Positions 23,141 to 35,047 of a stretch of 64,000 nucleotides of DNA are shown in pieces. Under the pieces are notes generated by a model that saw nothing but the letters and a program-made list of their open reading frames with translations, was not told the DNA's origin and made no database searches. How positions within the stretch are numbered: the stretch's first letter is position 1; every line of letters starts with the position of its first letter. The stretch spans positions 1-64,000 of the forward strand of contig LATX02000035.1 in NCBI GenBank assembly GCA_001466705.2, written 5' to 3'. Position numbers and translations under genes: made by a program. Origin of the DNA: Moniliophthora roreri (lineage: Eukaryota; Basidiomycota; Agaricomycetes; Agaricales; Marasmiaceae).

Positions 23141-24000
23141 AGACACGAGGCAGTCGCCGAAGTACGCAGTAAGGAGTAACTTGAAGGAAAGACTGAGAAA
23201 CATGAGCTCTGAACGTGATGGAGAGCTCTGGAGAAACGTGTAGCTTCGTGCAGGTCAATGCAGATATCAGATAGAGCTTGTTTCCGCTCTCGTAAAGTGA
23301 GGGAAACAAGGATAGTGTCTGGGATATTCTGAACGCTCTGATTGATTAGCAGATCAATATCTTTCAGTTATTCCCGGTTCCTGTCGGCTGATTATGTTGA
23401 CGACGATGGAAAAGAGACAGTTGTATTCGCCGTTGCCCGTATCCCCAATGCCGATAGCACACTTTTCCGGGTATTCATAATATAGATATTCCGCCGCACC
23501 TTCCTTCAGGCCGGGGGGTTGAAATGGCTGCTCGCCATGGTACCATTGAGCCTTGAGGTATGGGAGTTCGAGACGGGGTGTTGGTCAAAGTATGGATCAT
23601 GATAAGAGTATTTATCGAGTTGGAAATGACGGAATTCGTGGAGTATGGGTGCTGGTAACATTGTTGGCCCATTCATGAGATGAGAGTAGAGGAAAAAAAG
23701 GATGACACGATGGCGACGCGCCTAACGCTTACGCGAGCGGCGGCGATGACGACAAGCTTTCCCTGTTACTCTCACTTCGGAACCCGGCAAGTATGGTAGA
23801 CGTTGCAAAACTTTTGGTTTAATGGTTGAAACGTTGACTCGAGGATATTCAAAAGACTCGGAAGAAGTAATCTGGCAGATGGAAATGTACGTGGCCAGTT
23901 CACACCCTTTTGTTATCGCGTTTTGGGCTCTGACTTTTCAGTGATGGTTGATTCATCTGTCACTAATTCATTCCCTCATAGAAAGCCTACGCGGGCGCTA
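23141..24000. repeat. Repeat block copy C
   Basis: 23385-23830 aligns with 11690-12150 of copy A (landmarks GCCGTTGCCCGTATCC, TTCCTTCAGGCC and GCTTACGCGAGCGGC). 23175-23460 resembles 7330-7500. Read on the minus strand, 23450-23600 has the relic QPFQPPGLKEGAAEYLY, related to LFQPLGLKEGATETYM in copy A. Confidence 0.7.
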
Positions 24001-24415
24001 TAGCTCATGCCTCGTGCTCAGGCTGTAATTACTTTCCTTCACCTCATCACTTCCTTTGGCGCTCAAAAAGATGGATACAGATTAGTCTTGTGGTACTTCC
24101 TAGTTAGGAACCGCGGGCGTTTTTTTGTATTAGCTAATCAGTCGGGTAGCCGGTTACCAGTACAGTGAGCTGCCGCCTCTCTTTCCATGTCACCGCCAAT
24201 ACCCTCAATATACCCTCGTTATACCCATGCCACCTTGTATCCAATGGAATTCAGAAGAAAGTCAATTCTTTTGAAGTGAGCAGTACTAAGAGCGGTCAAA
24301 TTCCGGCCTAATCCGAGAGTATCAAGAAAAATACACCAATTTCACCTCTTGGACTTGGTAGAAGGTTCTGTGAAATCTTTTGGCATTGGAATGGACAGTT
24401 CTCAGGATGAAAAAT
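24001..24415. other. Intergenic, no supported gene
   Basis: Nothing recognisable lies between repeat copy C and the minus-strand copia LTR. Confidence 0.5.
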
Positions 24416-24562
24416 TGTTGAGACAGAACAGAGACATAAAGCGCAGTGGAGTGTGCTCAACTCACATTTGTACGAGAGCTTGTTATAACCTGGAGGGTTG
24501 TAGAGGTGCGATGTGCNCCTAATGTACCTAGTTTAGTATAGTACAGGTACAGTGCTTCAACA
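24416..24562 (-). repeat. copia 3' LTR, gapped
   Basis: It begins and ends with the same termini as the complete LTR at 35048-35563, but the middle (about 370 bp) is replaced by an N at 24517. Confidence 0.93.
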
Positions 24563-24577
24563 CTCCCCCTCACTAAG
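24563..24577 (-). promoter_or_regulatory. Polypurine tract of copia element
   Basis: On the minus strand this reads CTTAGTGAGGGGGAG and directly abuts the 3' LTR. That is the expected plus-strand DNA primer. Confidence 0.85.
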
Positions 24578-24604
24578 TTTGTGATAAACTTTGTAGTGAT
24601 TGAG

Positions 24605-25574
24605 CTATATGGAGGAATCGGTCTTAAAGAATGTAAGGCCGAGAAATTCTCTGTGGCGTTGGAATTTGTCCCAAGGTAAATTCTTCGTCATAAGATCCGC
24701 AGGTTGTTGATTTGTGGGGATGAAGAATACTTCTACTTTCTTCTTGGCAACGCATTCTCGAATATGGTGATATTTAATATCAATGTGCTTCATTCGTTTT
24801 TCAGTAACTTGATTCTTACTGATGAAAATAGCACCTTGATTATCACTAAGCAATGGTAATTTTGCTATAGGATATTCGATTTCAGAGAATAGGTTAATTA
24901 TCCATTTGATCTGTCTAGCACAGTCAGATAAAGCCATATATTCGGCTTCAGTACTGGATAATGCTACGGATTTCTGTTTTTGTGAAACCCAGAAGACTGG
25001 AGCACAAGCGAAGTTAATGAGATAACCTGTTTGTGAGACTCTAGTGTCTTCATCTGTAGCCCAGTCAGAATCGGCATATGCTATGAAACCTTGTTCTCCT
25101 TGCTTATCTTTGTAAGTAAGAGAATATTTGCGGGTTCCAATTAGGTATCGAATGATATATTTCGCTTTGTTGAGATGCTCCTGAGTAGGATTTGTCCCAT
25201 ATTGCGAAAGTTTGATGACCGGAAAGGTAATATCAGGTCGGGTACCTAAGCATAGATATAGAAGTGATCCGATCACTGATTGGAATTGGGATCTAATTGT
25301 AGAGTTCGCTTCTCCTTTATTAGCCGTAGGTTTGTAACCGGCAGGTAATGGAGTGCGAGTAGGATTGGCGTTTTCCATGCCAAAGCGTTTAATGATTTTC
25401 TCGAGATAGTCACTTTGATCAAGTGAAAGAGTACGTCGCTTACGATCTCGAGTAATCCGCATTCGTAGGAATTCTCTAGGTTCGCCTAAATCTCTACATT
25501 CCCATATTTTCATGAATTCTTTCTTCTTTGAGTGAAGAAGGCTAGAATTTGAACCCATGAAAATCGCATCATCT
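24605..25574 (-). pseudogene. copia RT end and RNase H, with true C-terminus
   Basis: The open frame starts at the N and runs from DDAIFMGSNSS through FLRMRITRD, GTRPDITFPVIKLSQYG and the RNase H acidic motifs YADSDWATDED, SSTEAEY and LLSDNQGA to the natural stop after FFKTDSSI. This fragment is undamaged. It gives the C-terminus missing from the plus-strand copy. Confidence 0.92.
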
Positions 25575-25575
25575 N

Positions 25576-26208
25576 CTGTTTTTGTGAAACCCAGAAGACT
25601 GGAGCACAAGCGAAGTTAATGAGATAACCTGTTTGTGAGACTCTAGTGTCTTCATCTGTAGCCCAGTCAGAATCGGCATATGCTATGAAACCTTGTTCTC
25701 CTTGCTTATCTTTGTAAGTAAGAGAATATTTGCGGGTTCCAATTAGGTATCGAATGATATATTTCGCTTTGTTGAGATGTTCCTGAGTAGGATTTGTCCC
25801 GTATTGCGAAAGTTTGATGACCGGAAAAGTAATATCTGGTCGGGTACCTAAGCATAGATATAGAAGTGATCCAATTACTGATTGGAATTGGGATCTAATT
25901 GTAGAGTTCGCTTCTCCTTTATTTGCCGTAGGTTTGTAACCGGCAGGTAATGGAGTACGAGTGGGATTGGCGTTTTCCATACCAAAGCGTTTAATGATTT
26001 TCTCGAGATAGTCACTTTGATCAAGTGATAAAGTATGTTGCTTTTGATCTCGAGTAATCCACATTCATAGGAATTCTCTAGGTTCACCTAAATCTCTACA
26101 TTCTCATATTTTCATGAATTCTTTCTTCTTTGAATGAAGAAGGCTAGAATTTGAACCCATGAAAATCGCATCATCTACATATACAATGGCAATGATTATA
26201 TCATTTCC
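25576..26208 (-). pseudogene. copia RT end and RNase H, second copy, broken
   Basis: It repeats the content of 24605-25574. It has an in-frame TGA just before the MWITRDQ segment (about 26065), where the intact copy has Arg-Met-Arg; both changes are CpG to TpG. It stops at the N in SQKQ. Confidence 0.88.
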
Positions 26209-26209
26209 N

Positions 26210-27129
26210 GTTGAGATGCTCCTGAGTAGGATTTGTCCCATATTGCGAAAGTTTGATTACCGGAAAGGTAATATCAGGTCGGGTACCTAAGCATAGATAT
26301 AGAAGTGATCCGATCACTGATTGGAATTGGGATCTAATTGTAGAGTTCGCTTCTCCTTTGTTTGCTGTGGGTTTGTAACCAGCAGGTAATGGAGTGCGAG
26401 TAGGATTGGCGTTTTCCATACCAAAGCGTTTAATGATTTTCTCGAGATAGTCACTTTGATCAAGTGAAAGAGTATGTCGCTTTCGATCTCGAGTAATCCG
26501 CATTCGTAGGAATTCTCTAGGTTCACCTAAATCTCTACATTCCCATATTTTCATGAATTCTTTCTTCTTTGAGTGAAGAAGGCTAGAATTTGAACCCATG
26601 AAAATCGCATCATCTACATATACGATGGCAATGATTATATCATCTCCTCGTATAAAATAATATACACCAGCGTCTGATATACAGCGCTTAAATCCTAAGT
26701 TGGCCATGGATTTAGTGCATTGGTACCACCATGATAAAGAGGCTTGTTTTAAACCATATAATGCACGGCGTAATAACCAAACTTTATTTGAACCTTTGAC
26801 GAATCCTTGTGGTTGTTCCATGTAAATCTCCTTGTCAAGTTCGCCATAGAGAAAGGCTGTTTTGACATCTAGCGCTTGGATATCCCAATCCTCAAGAGCG
26901 GCTAGTGCAAGTAATACGCGAACGGTTTCAAAGCGTACTACAGGAGAGAACAATTCGTCATAATCTATTCCTTCGACTTGTGAGAAACCTTTTGCTACAA
27001 GTCGTGCCTTATAACGGCCATCTGTTTTGACGTCAAAAACCCATCTGGATTTTATCGCTTTTCGACCTTGAGGTAAATCTACAAGTTTGTAAACGTTACG
27101 TTCTTGTAGTGATTTGAGTTCGTCATGAC
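26210..27129 (-). pseudogene. copia reverse transcriptase fragment
   Basis: It runs from HDELKSLQERNVYKL through KSRWVFDVKTDG, FSPVVRFETVRVLLAL, LDVKTAFLYGELDKEIYM, LRRALYGLKQASLSWW and the polymerase motif YVDD to EHLN. The frame is open throughout, so this is a good reference for the RT domain. Confidence 0.92.
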
Positions 27130-27130
27130 N

Positions 27131-28167
27131 AATATCCATATGAATGAGTTCTAGGATATTTTCTTTACGCTTTTGAGAACTATGGTAAGGTTTAGATGCT
27201 GTTCCTCCTTCAGCACATCCCTTACACAAAGACTTTTTAGATCCTTGTTTCTCTATGGAGAATCCTTTGCAATGCTTTATACAGTTTGTCAATACTCGAT
27301 AAGGTATATGACCAAATCTGTTATGAGCAATTACAGGATCAGTTGATTTAATCTTGAAAGCGAGAATGGTAACTGCTTCGTTCTGTTTAACAGAGGAAGC
27401 ATGTAGGTACGTATACCCATCTCTTTCTGGTTTCGCGAATAGCGACATGAAGAGTTTACCATTAGCTTTCGTAATTATAGAGGTTTCTGGGAACGAATAT
27501 TTAATATCGTAACCATTGACGATATATTTATTCCCAGCTAGAAGTCTATGATTTGCTTTAGGCCAATAGAACACCGGATAAAGTTTGACCGTATGGGTTT
27601 CTCCAAGTGAATTGGTATGACGAATGATTACTGTTCCTTGATGAGTTATGACATCCGATCCAGTGACTCCAATGATCTGCTTGGGTCCTGTAGGAATTTC
27701 ATTTAACTCAAGGAAATCGGACTTAAAAGGCGTTATGTGATTGGTTGCAGCAGTATCAAGAGCCCATTCATTTGTTTGTGGTTCTACAGATACAACATTT
27801 TTATCACTAATTTTAGTCATCATACATTGTACAATGTTACTATTTACAGAGTTAGAAAGAAATTGTTCATCGAGCGCTGATAGTGGCTCGGAATCAATGT
27901 TCGTTTCTAGTAATTCATTAGTGATGCTGCTCTTAAGATCAATTTGATCATACCAATCGTAGTAGTCCGCTTCGTTATGAACGTAATCATTATAATTCTC
28001 GTCCCAATCTTCTTTATCAAAGTCTCCCATATTCAGGTTCTTCCCTCCATTTTTCCCTTGAGAATCTTTATCATCAAGAGGAACAACATCCGCAATGTTG
28101 ATATCAACACGAGCTTGGATGTTTGAAGAACCTTGAATAAATTCGGGAACTTCCGGTTGAGGATTAT
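27131..28167 (-). pseudogene. copia protease to integrase zinc-region fragment
   Basis: It starts NPQPEVPEF and includes the protease site WALDTAATNHIT and integrase HNRFGHIPYR with CKGCAEGG. It ends at HMDI, one step into the integrase core. Frame open. Confidence 0.9.
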
Positions 28168-28168
28168 N

Positions 28169-29019
28169 TTCCGCAAGAGTACGAATTGAACGTTCGACTC
28201 TTCCTTGCTGTTGATGTATATGAGGAGCTGAGTTTCGCATTTGAATTCCATTATCTTTAAGATATGTTTGGAACTCATTTCCAAAAAATTCTCCACCATG
28301 ATCAGTTTGAACACATTTAATTATTTTACCAGTTTGCTTCTCGGTTAGGGCACGAAAGCGTTTAAAGCTGGTAAGTGTTTCAAATTGATTCTTAGTTCTT
28401 TGATGATAAATCCATCCTACTGAGGAATGGTCATCGATTAGAACTAATGTGTAACGATTTTGGTGGTAAGAATTAATAGGAAACTCCTTAATATCCATAT
28501 GAATGAGTTCTAGGATATTTTCTTTACGCTTTTGAGAACTATGGTAAGGTTTAGATGCTGTTCCTCCTTCAGCACATCCCTTACACAAAGACTTTTTAGA
28601 TCCTTGTTTCTCAATGGAAAATCCTTTGCAATGCTTCATACAGTTTGTCAATACTCGATAAGGTATATGACCAAATCTGTTATGAGCAATTACAGGATCA
28701 GTTGATTTAATTTTGAAAGCAAGAATGGTAACTGCTTCTTTCTGTTTAACAGAAGAAGCATGTAGGTACGTATACCCATCTCTTTCTGGTTTCGCAAATA
28801 GCAACATAAAGAGTTTACCATTAGCTTTTGTAATTATAGAGGTTTCTGGGAACGAATATTTAATATCGTAACCATTTACGATATATTTATTCCCAGCTAG
28901 AAGTCTATGATTTGCTTTAGGCCAATAGAACACTGGATAAAGTTTGACTGTATGGGTTTCTCCAAGTGAATTGGTATGACGAATGATTACTGTTCCTTGA
29001 TGAGTTATGACATCCGATC
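28169..29019 (-). pseudogene. copia integrase core fragment
   Basis: It covers the region after the protease through the zinc-binding part to the D-D-E core: HMDIKEF, TDHGGEF and an intact Glu in GRVERS. It breaks at the N within TLAE. Confidence 0.9.
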
Positions 29020-29020
29020 N

Positions 29021-30578
29021 CAATTACAGGATCAGTTGATTTAATCTTGAAAGCAAGAATGGTAACTGCTTCGTTCTGCTTGACAGAGGAAGCATGTAGG
29101 TATGTATACCCATCTCTTTCTGGTTTCGCAAATAGCGACATAAAGAGTTTACCATTAGCTTTCGTAATTATAGAGGTTTCTGGGAACGAATATTTAATAT
29201 CGTAACCATTTACGATATATTTATTCCCAGCTAGAAGTCTATGATTTGCTTTAGGCCAATAGAACACCGGATAAAGTTTGACCGTATGGGTTTCTCCAAG
29301 TGAATTGGTATGACAAATGATTACAGTTCCTTGGTGAGTTATGACATCTGATCCAGTGACATCAATAATCTGCTTGAGTCCTGTTGGAATCTCATTCAAC
29401 TCAAGGAAATTGGACTTAAAGGGTGTTATGTGATTGGTTGCAGCAGTATCAAGAGCCCATTCATTTGTTTGTGGTTCTACCGATACAACATTTTTATCAC
29501 TAATTTTAGTCATCATACATTGTACAATGTTACTATTTACAGAGTTAGAAAGAAATTGTTCATCGAGCGCTGGCTTGGAATCAATGTTCGTTTCTAGCAA
29601 TTCATTAGTGATGCTGCTCTTAAGATCAATTTGATCATACCAATTGTAGTAGTCCACTTCGTTATGAACGTAATCATTATAATTTTCGTCCCAATCTTCT
29701 TTATCAAAGTCTCCCATATTCAGGTTCTTCCCTCCATTTTTCCCTTGAGAATCTTTATCATCAAGAGGAACAACATCCGCAATGTTGATGTCAACACGAG
29801 CTTGGATGTTTGAAGAACCTTGAATAAATTCGGGAACTTCCGGTTGAGGGTTATTGACCGTTATGGAAGAAATGTTAATTCCCAGATCCGGCATTACTGG
29901 TTTGGGAGGTGGTGATGGTGCCTCTATGTCAATATCGGGTACCTCAAGTGTGTCTCCTTTCGGACGATAAGGAGTTTGAGGTCGAACAGGTTTGGGTTGG
30001 AAAAGTTTCCTATCCCCATAATGTTCGAGTACCATATTGCGGGCTTCCTTTTTGGTGATTTTCCTAAAAGTGTTTTCCCCAACTTTAAACTCGTAAGGAG
30101 GTGGAGTCGGTTCTTTGCCAAATTGGAACATTTTATCTCCAATTTTGACTTGTGGCAAAAGATTAGACTGTATTGTAGGGAAGCATTTGGAAATATTACC
30201 AAAGAAGTTTTTGGTAGTTTGCCGGTTCTTTTCTAATTCTTTTTGAATTGCCGCTGATTCTTCCTTGGATTTGATCCGGATATCATCAGCCATTGTTGCT
30301 GATCGATAGGGTCTTTTTCCCATGCGCTTGTCAATGACATCAGGGTGCTTAGCTTGGCAGGCCGGTGAGTCACATCGGTGCTCGGCAGCTAATCCCTTGT
30401 CTTGGAACATTTGGGCGATCTTCTTTCGCTGTTCCTGAAGTTCCTTCTCGGACTTCTTGACAATAGGACGTTCTTTGGGTTTCGGAGGAAGAGTTGCATT
30501 CCAGGGATTTTTGGGATTAAGGGAATCCCAAACTTTGTTATTCTTTTCCTTGTTTAACCATGTGTCGGCATAATCCTT
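29021..30578 (-). pseudogene. copia linker-protease fragment
   Basis: It starts in the linker, includes HRCDSPACQAKHPD and the protease site, and ends at DPVI. It lacks a Glu-Pro-Leu-Ser-type insertion (SKPALDEQFL instead of EPLSALDEQFL) found in the neighbours, so it comes from a different copy. Confidence 0.9.
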
Positions 30579-30579
30579 N

Positions 30580-31025
30580 TTTGCAATGCTTCATACAGTT
30601 TGTCAATACTCGATAAGGTATATGACCAAATCTGTTATGAGCAATTACAGGATCAGTTGATTTAATCTTGAAAGCAAGAATGGTAACTGCTTCGTTCTGC
30701 TTAACAGAGGAAGCATGTAGGTACGTATACCCATCTCTTTCTGGTTTCGCGAGTAGCGACATAAAGAGTTTACCATTAGCTTTCGTAATTATTGAGGTTT
30801 CTGGGAACGAATATTTGATATTGTAACTATTTACGATATATTTATTCCCAGCTAGAAGTCTATGATTTGCTTTAGGCCAATAGAACACCGGATAAAGTTT
30901 GACCGTATGGGTTTCTCCAAGTGAATTGGTATGACGAATGATTACTGTTCCTTGATGAGTTATGACATCCGATCCAGTGACTCCAATGATCTGCTTGGGT
31001 CCTGTAGGAATTTCATTTAACTCAA
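30580..31025 (-). pseudogene. copia fragment, protease end to integrase zinc region
   Basis: Encodes ELNEIPTGPKQI through HNRFGHIPYRVLTNCMKHC in open frame between two N gaps. Confidence 0.88.
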
Positions 31026-31026
31026 N

Positions 31027-31217
31027 AATAGGAAACTCCTTAATATCCATATGAATAAGTTCTAGGATATTTTCTTTACGCTTTTGAGAACTATGGTAAG
31101 GTTTAGATGCTGTTCCTCCTTCAGCACATCCCTTACACAAAGACTTTTTAGATCCTTGTTTCTCAATGGAAAATCCTTTGCAGTGCTTCATACAGTTTGT
31201 CAATACACGATAAGGTA
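31027..31217 (-). pseudogene. copia integrase zinc-region fragment
   Basis: Encodes TNCMKHCKGFSIEK through HMDIKEFPI. It meets the next fragment near 31218 without an N, at a short shared GGTATAT/TATAT sequence. Confidence 0.85.
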
Positions 31218-31584
31218 TATATATTTATTCCCAGCTAGAAGTCTATGATTTGCTTTAGGCCAATAGAACACCGGATAAAGTTTGACCGTATGGGTTTCTC
31301 CAAGTGAATTGGTATGACGAATGATTACTGTTCCTTGATGAGTTATGACATCTGAACCAGTAACACCAATGATTTGCTTGGGTCCTGTAGGAATTTCATT
31401 TAACTCGAGGAAATCGGACTTAAAAGGCGTTATGTGATTGGTTGCAGCAGTATCAAGAGCCCATTCATTTGTTTGTGGTTCTAAAGATACAACATTTTTA
31501 TCACTAATTTTAGTCATCATACATTGTACAATGTTACTATTTACAGAATTAGAAAGAAATTGTTCATCGAGCGCTGATAGTGGC
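31218..31584 (-). pseudogene. copia protease fragment
   Basis: Runs from PLSALDEQFLSNS through the active site WALDTAATNHIT to AGNKYI, where it fuses with the fragment to the left. Confidence 0.88.
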
Positions 31585-31585
31585 N

Positions 31586-34500
31586 GTGGCAAAAGATTAG
31601 ACTGGATAGTGGGGAAGCATTTGGAAATATTACCAAAGAAGTTTTTGGTAGTTTGCCGGTTCTTTTCTAATTCTTTTTGAATTGCCGCTGATTCTTCCTT
31701 CGATTTGATCCGAATATCATCAGCCATAGTTGCTGATCGATATGGTTTTTTACCCATCCGCTTGTCAATGACATCAGGGTGTTTAGCTTGGCAGGCCGGT
31801 GAGTCACATCGGTGCTCGGCAGCTAATCCCTTGTCTTGGAACATTTGGGCGATCTTCTTTCGCTGTTCCTGAAGTTCCTTCTCGGACTTCTTGACAATAG
31901 GGCGTTCTTTGGGTTTCGGAGGAAGAGTTGCATTCCAGGGATTTTTGGGATTAAGGGAATCCCAAACTTTGTTATTCCTTTCCTTGTTTAACCATGTGTC
32001 GGCATAATCCTTTTCCTTCTTCCAAGGGTCTTTAAGGAGAATCGGATCGTCTGCCGAAGAAAGAGCTTCCGTAAATGGCTTTTTAATAGATTTGTTGTTA
32101 AAGCCGCGTGGATTACGTTTTGGAGGAAAGCCTTCCTGAACAGAGTTAAACATTATTGGGATGCAAGTGGCGGCGACAGGCCAATTGTCAAGATGATGTG
32201 GATAATTGCATGTGACACAGAAGACTGTTTTAAAGTCTTGGTTTAGTTTGGGGGTTGGTGCTCTGGATGGATTTGGTGTATTCCAGTCGATATAATCAAT
32301 AGGATGATCACCAAATTTGAATCGTTCACCCGCTTCGATCCCAGGATTAGTTGGGTCTTCATGAACGTATTTTCCAGGAGCGATCTGATTGAATTTGTAC
32401 TCCCCCTTACTAAGGTATGTGATATGCTTTGGTAAACCACTGGTACAGCGTTGGCAATCTGCTTCACAAACTGCTGAAGGATGACGATGGAATTCCATTT
32501 TGGCATAATTCCGCATATAGAGATTATGCTCTTTCGTCACAACACAGTTTAGGATCTCGACGAGTGGTTCAATCGGATCACGGAGTCGGAACAGTGTGTT
32601 TCTGATCCGAGTGAAGAAGATCCAGTACCTGTCACCAGTGTCATCATGATCGGCCATTTGCCAGAGTCCCATGCCACAAAATTCTGTATGGCGTTCATCT
32701 CGCCAAGTACATTTATGACAGGCTTCTGAGCAAAAAGAGATTGGAGTGGAATGAGGGGCGAAGGAAGTCGATTGGGGGTATTTCGCATATACGTCCAATG
32801 CATCCAAGAAGTCAACAATAGCAGGTTGCTTCTTATAATCATGTCCGAGCAGTTGAGCTCTTCCTCGAATATAATCCTTTTTGGTTTCTATTAAGTCAAG
32901 TATGATTTTTGCAAAACGGTGTGATGCAAAAAGTGTTGAATCAATAGATGGATTTTCGTTAAGAAGCTTGATATGGAATTTAACATTCTCGGGCATTGGA
33001 ATCATTGTTGGATCATATTGAGCCTTCGGAATCCGGGCCTGAATTTTGGCTTCCATGTGTCGCGACCATCTCCTCATGGCACGACCATGGTCCGATTTGT
33101 GAGGTTGTTTGTTCTCGAATGTATTGATAGGGATTCGAGGAACAGTGGACTCCGAAATTTCGGTTGGAATAACATCTCGTACCTGGTTAGGGTACTTGTG
33201 CCTAATTAGATGTTTTCCGGATGGAAGATCACCGAAAATATGCTCGAATGATTCTGATGGAAAAATATCTCCAATATTGACTTCATCCTTAGTAGGAGGA
33301 GTCTTAGGAGGAATTTTATCCACCTTAAGGACAGTGAAAGTTTTGCTAAGCTGAAAATCTCCTCGGAGAAAAGCGTATGCCGTCTCGTCGATGGGAAGGC
33401 GTACTAGGGCTGCCTTTTGGAGAATTTTCTGTCTAGCGAAGGAATGGGAATGCATATTGTAGCATTGCTTGCAGACATACCATGTTTTGCGATTTCGTCC
33501 AGTTGTGAAGATACCATAGACGGTCTTTTCTGGACTAGTGCAAAAATGGTTGACGCATTTAGTCGGAACTTTGCCATCTTCGGAAGGTTTTTCCTCTCTA
33601 GGAGGTTGCGGTTCTTCCTTTTGAGGCAAATCTGTGATCTCAGCCATCATGACTGAGATTGCTCCATTAGGCTTTTTCCCTTTTCCTTTCTTGTTCGACT
33701 TCTTCTTATTGTTCTTCTTCCCATCAGATTTCTGTTGATTTTGTTGGGGTTGCGCAGGCTGTTTGCCTTTGTTCCCTTTATTTCCAGAGTTCTGGTTTTG
33801 ATTATTTGGTTTACCAGAATTTGGATTAGGATTGCGAGGACGGAACTTCTTCTGTCCATTCCAATTCGGGCTCTGTCCGGTGTATCGTTGAACACCAGAA
33901 ATCCGAGTGGCGTAAGCAGCAACCCCATCCATATGTCGCCTATTATATTCTTGTTTGATGAAGGGGAGGATATTGTCGAAGGTAAGATCCTTCCCTTTGT
34001 TCGAGACGAACATCTGGGTCTTAACTGTCTCATATGATTTTGGGAGAGAGTTAAGAAGGAACATAGCCTGAAAATTGGAGGGAACGGGGAAATCGTTCTC
34101 AGACAATTTCGCAACACATTGTCTGATGAGATTGGCACTATGATCGGGATTTTGACCTTCGGCAGTGCGTGCCATGACAAGGCCTTGGAAAAAGGTAAAA
34201 ATTTCCGGAAGGCTTGGAATGTCATATTCAGCTTTCAAAGCGTCCCATGTTTCTTTAGCAGTATTTTTGATAATCCACTGCAAAGTAGGACTCAATTTAA
34301 GCTGGAAAAGGCCAAGAGCTTGGGCATTTGAGGTCTTCCATTCTTTGACGACTTCCATGTCAGGGGTGACGGTGGTAGCACCTTCACCAGTAGTCACCGG
34401 CATTGTATTGGTAAGGGCATAAGCCGCTTTAGCCAAATTGAGATATGCCAAGACTTTGCGCTTCCATTCTCTGAAGTCGTCACCATTAAAGATAGGAACA

Positions 34501-34679
34501 ACCGATAATCCCGATGTATTGCCAACAGAAGTATCAAAAACTTGAACTGGTTCAAGTAATTCCAAAGGATGGTAACTGTAAACCGGAATGCCGACCCCGT
34601 CATCCGAGTTTCGAATTCGGACAGTTGTTGGGTCAACAAGAGAGACTTGGGGAATACGAGATTGATTGGAGTTAGACAT
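31586..34679 (-). CDS. copia Gag and long cysteine-rich linker (5' part of polyprotein)
   Basis: The open frame starts at the first ATG after the leader (MSNSNQSRIPQVSL) and runs more than 1030 codons. Residues 60-270 are the Gag core (FNGDDFREWKRKVLAYLNLA, LPEIFTFFQGLVMAR, FLLNSLPKSYETV), which forms the particle. Residues 275-345 are Asn/Gln/Lys-rich and basic, as expected for RNA binding, but no CX2CX4HX4C knuckle is present. From about 345 to the protease there are about 690 residues with five separate Cys/His clusters, such as KCVNHFC with VCKQC, FCSEACHKC, VCEADCQRC, VFCVTC and HRCDSPAC. I know no copia element with such a spacer. The frame is undamaged up to the N at 31585. Confidence 0.9.
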
Positions 34680-35032
34680 TGTTATCGATAAAAGGCTATA
34701 GGAAAGGAGGGCGTAAGTGCTGGTATGACTTTTAGGTGTATGGAGCCTTTATCGACAAGAATGCTAATGAATCCTCATACGTTTGGTCAACGGTGTTTCC
34801 TTCATGTCATCCGGTCTCATCACCCGGACTGACGTAGCTGTAAACGGTATTTACAAAATCTGATTGCAAATCAAAGACCATCTAGAACCTGTGATTGTGG
34901 TCTAATGCCAGTTAAGGCGTCGACTACACAGGTACCTCTTGCAAGATCTCGGGTTACGAGCGCTTGACAAGAGTAATGGTCCCATTCAACATTGACCAAT
35001 GAGAATGAGTGTCCATTAACACAGTTGTCGAT
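34680..35032 (-). other. copia 5' leader
   Basis: Untranslated region between the primer site and the gag start codon, about 350 nt. Confidence 0.7.
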
Positions 35033-35047
35033 GCGGGGCCCATAACC
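35033..35047 (-). promoter_or_regulatory. Primer binding site, half-tRNA(iMet) type
   Basis: Immediately inside the 5' LTR the minus strand reads GGTTATGGGCCCCGC. This is complementary to the anticodon arm of initiator tRNA-Met (CAT anticodon followed by AACC), as in Drosophila copia, which primes from an internal half-molecule and not from the tRNA 3' end. Confidence 0.8.
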
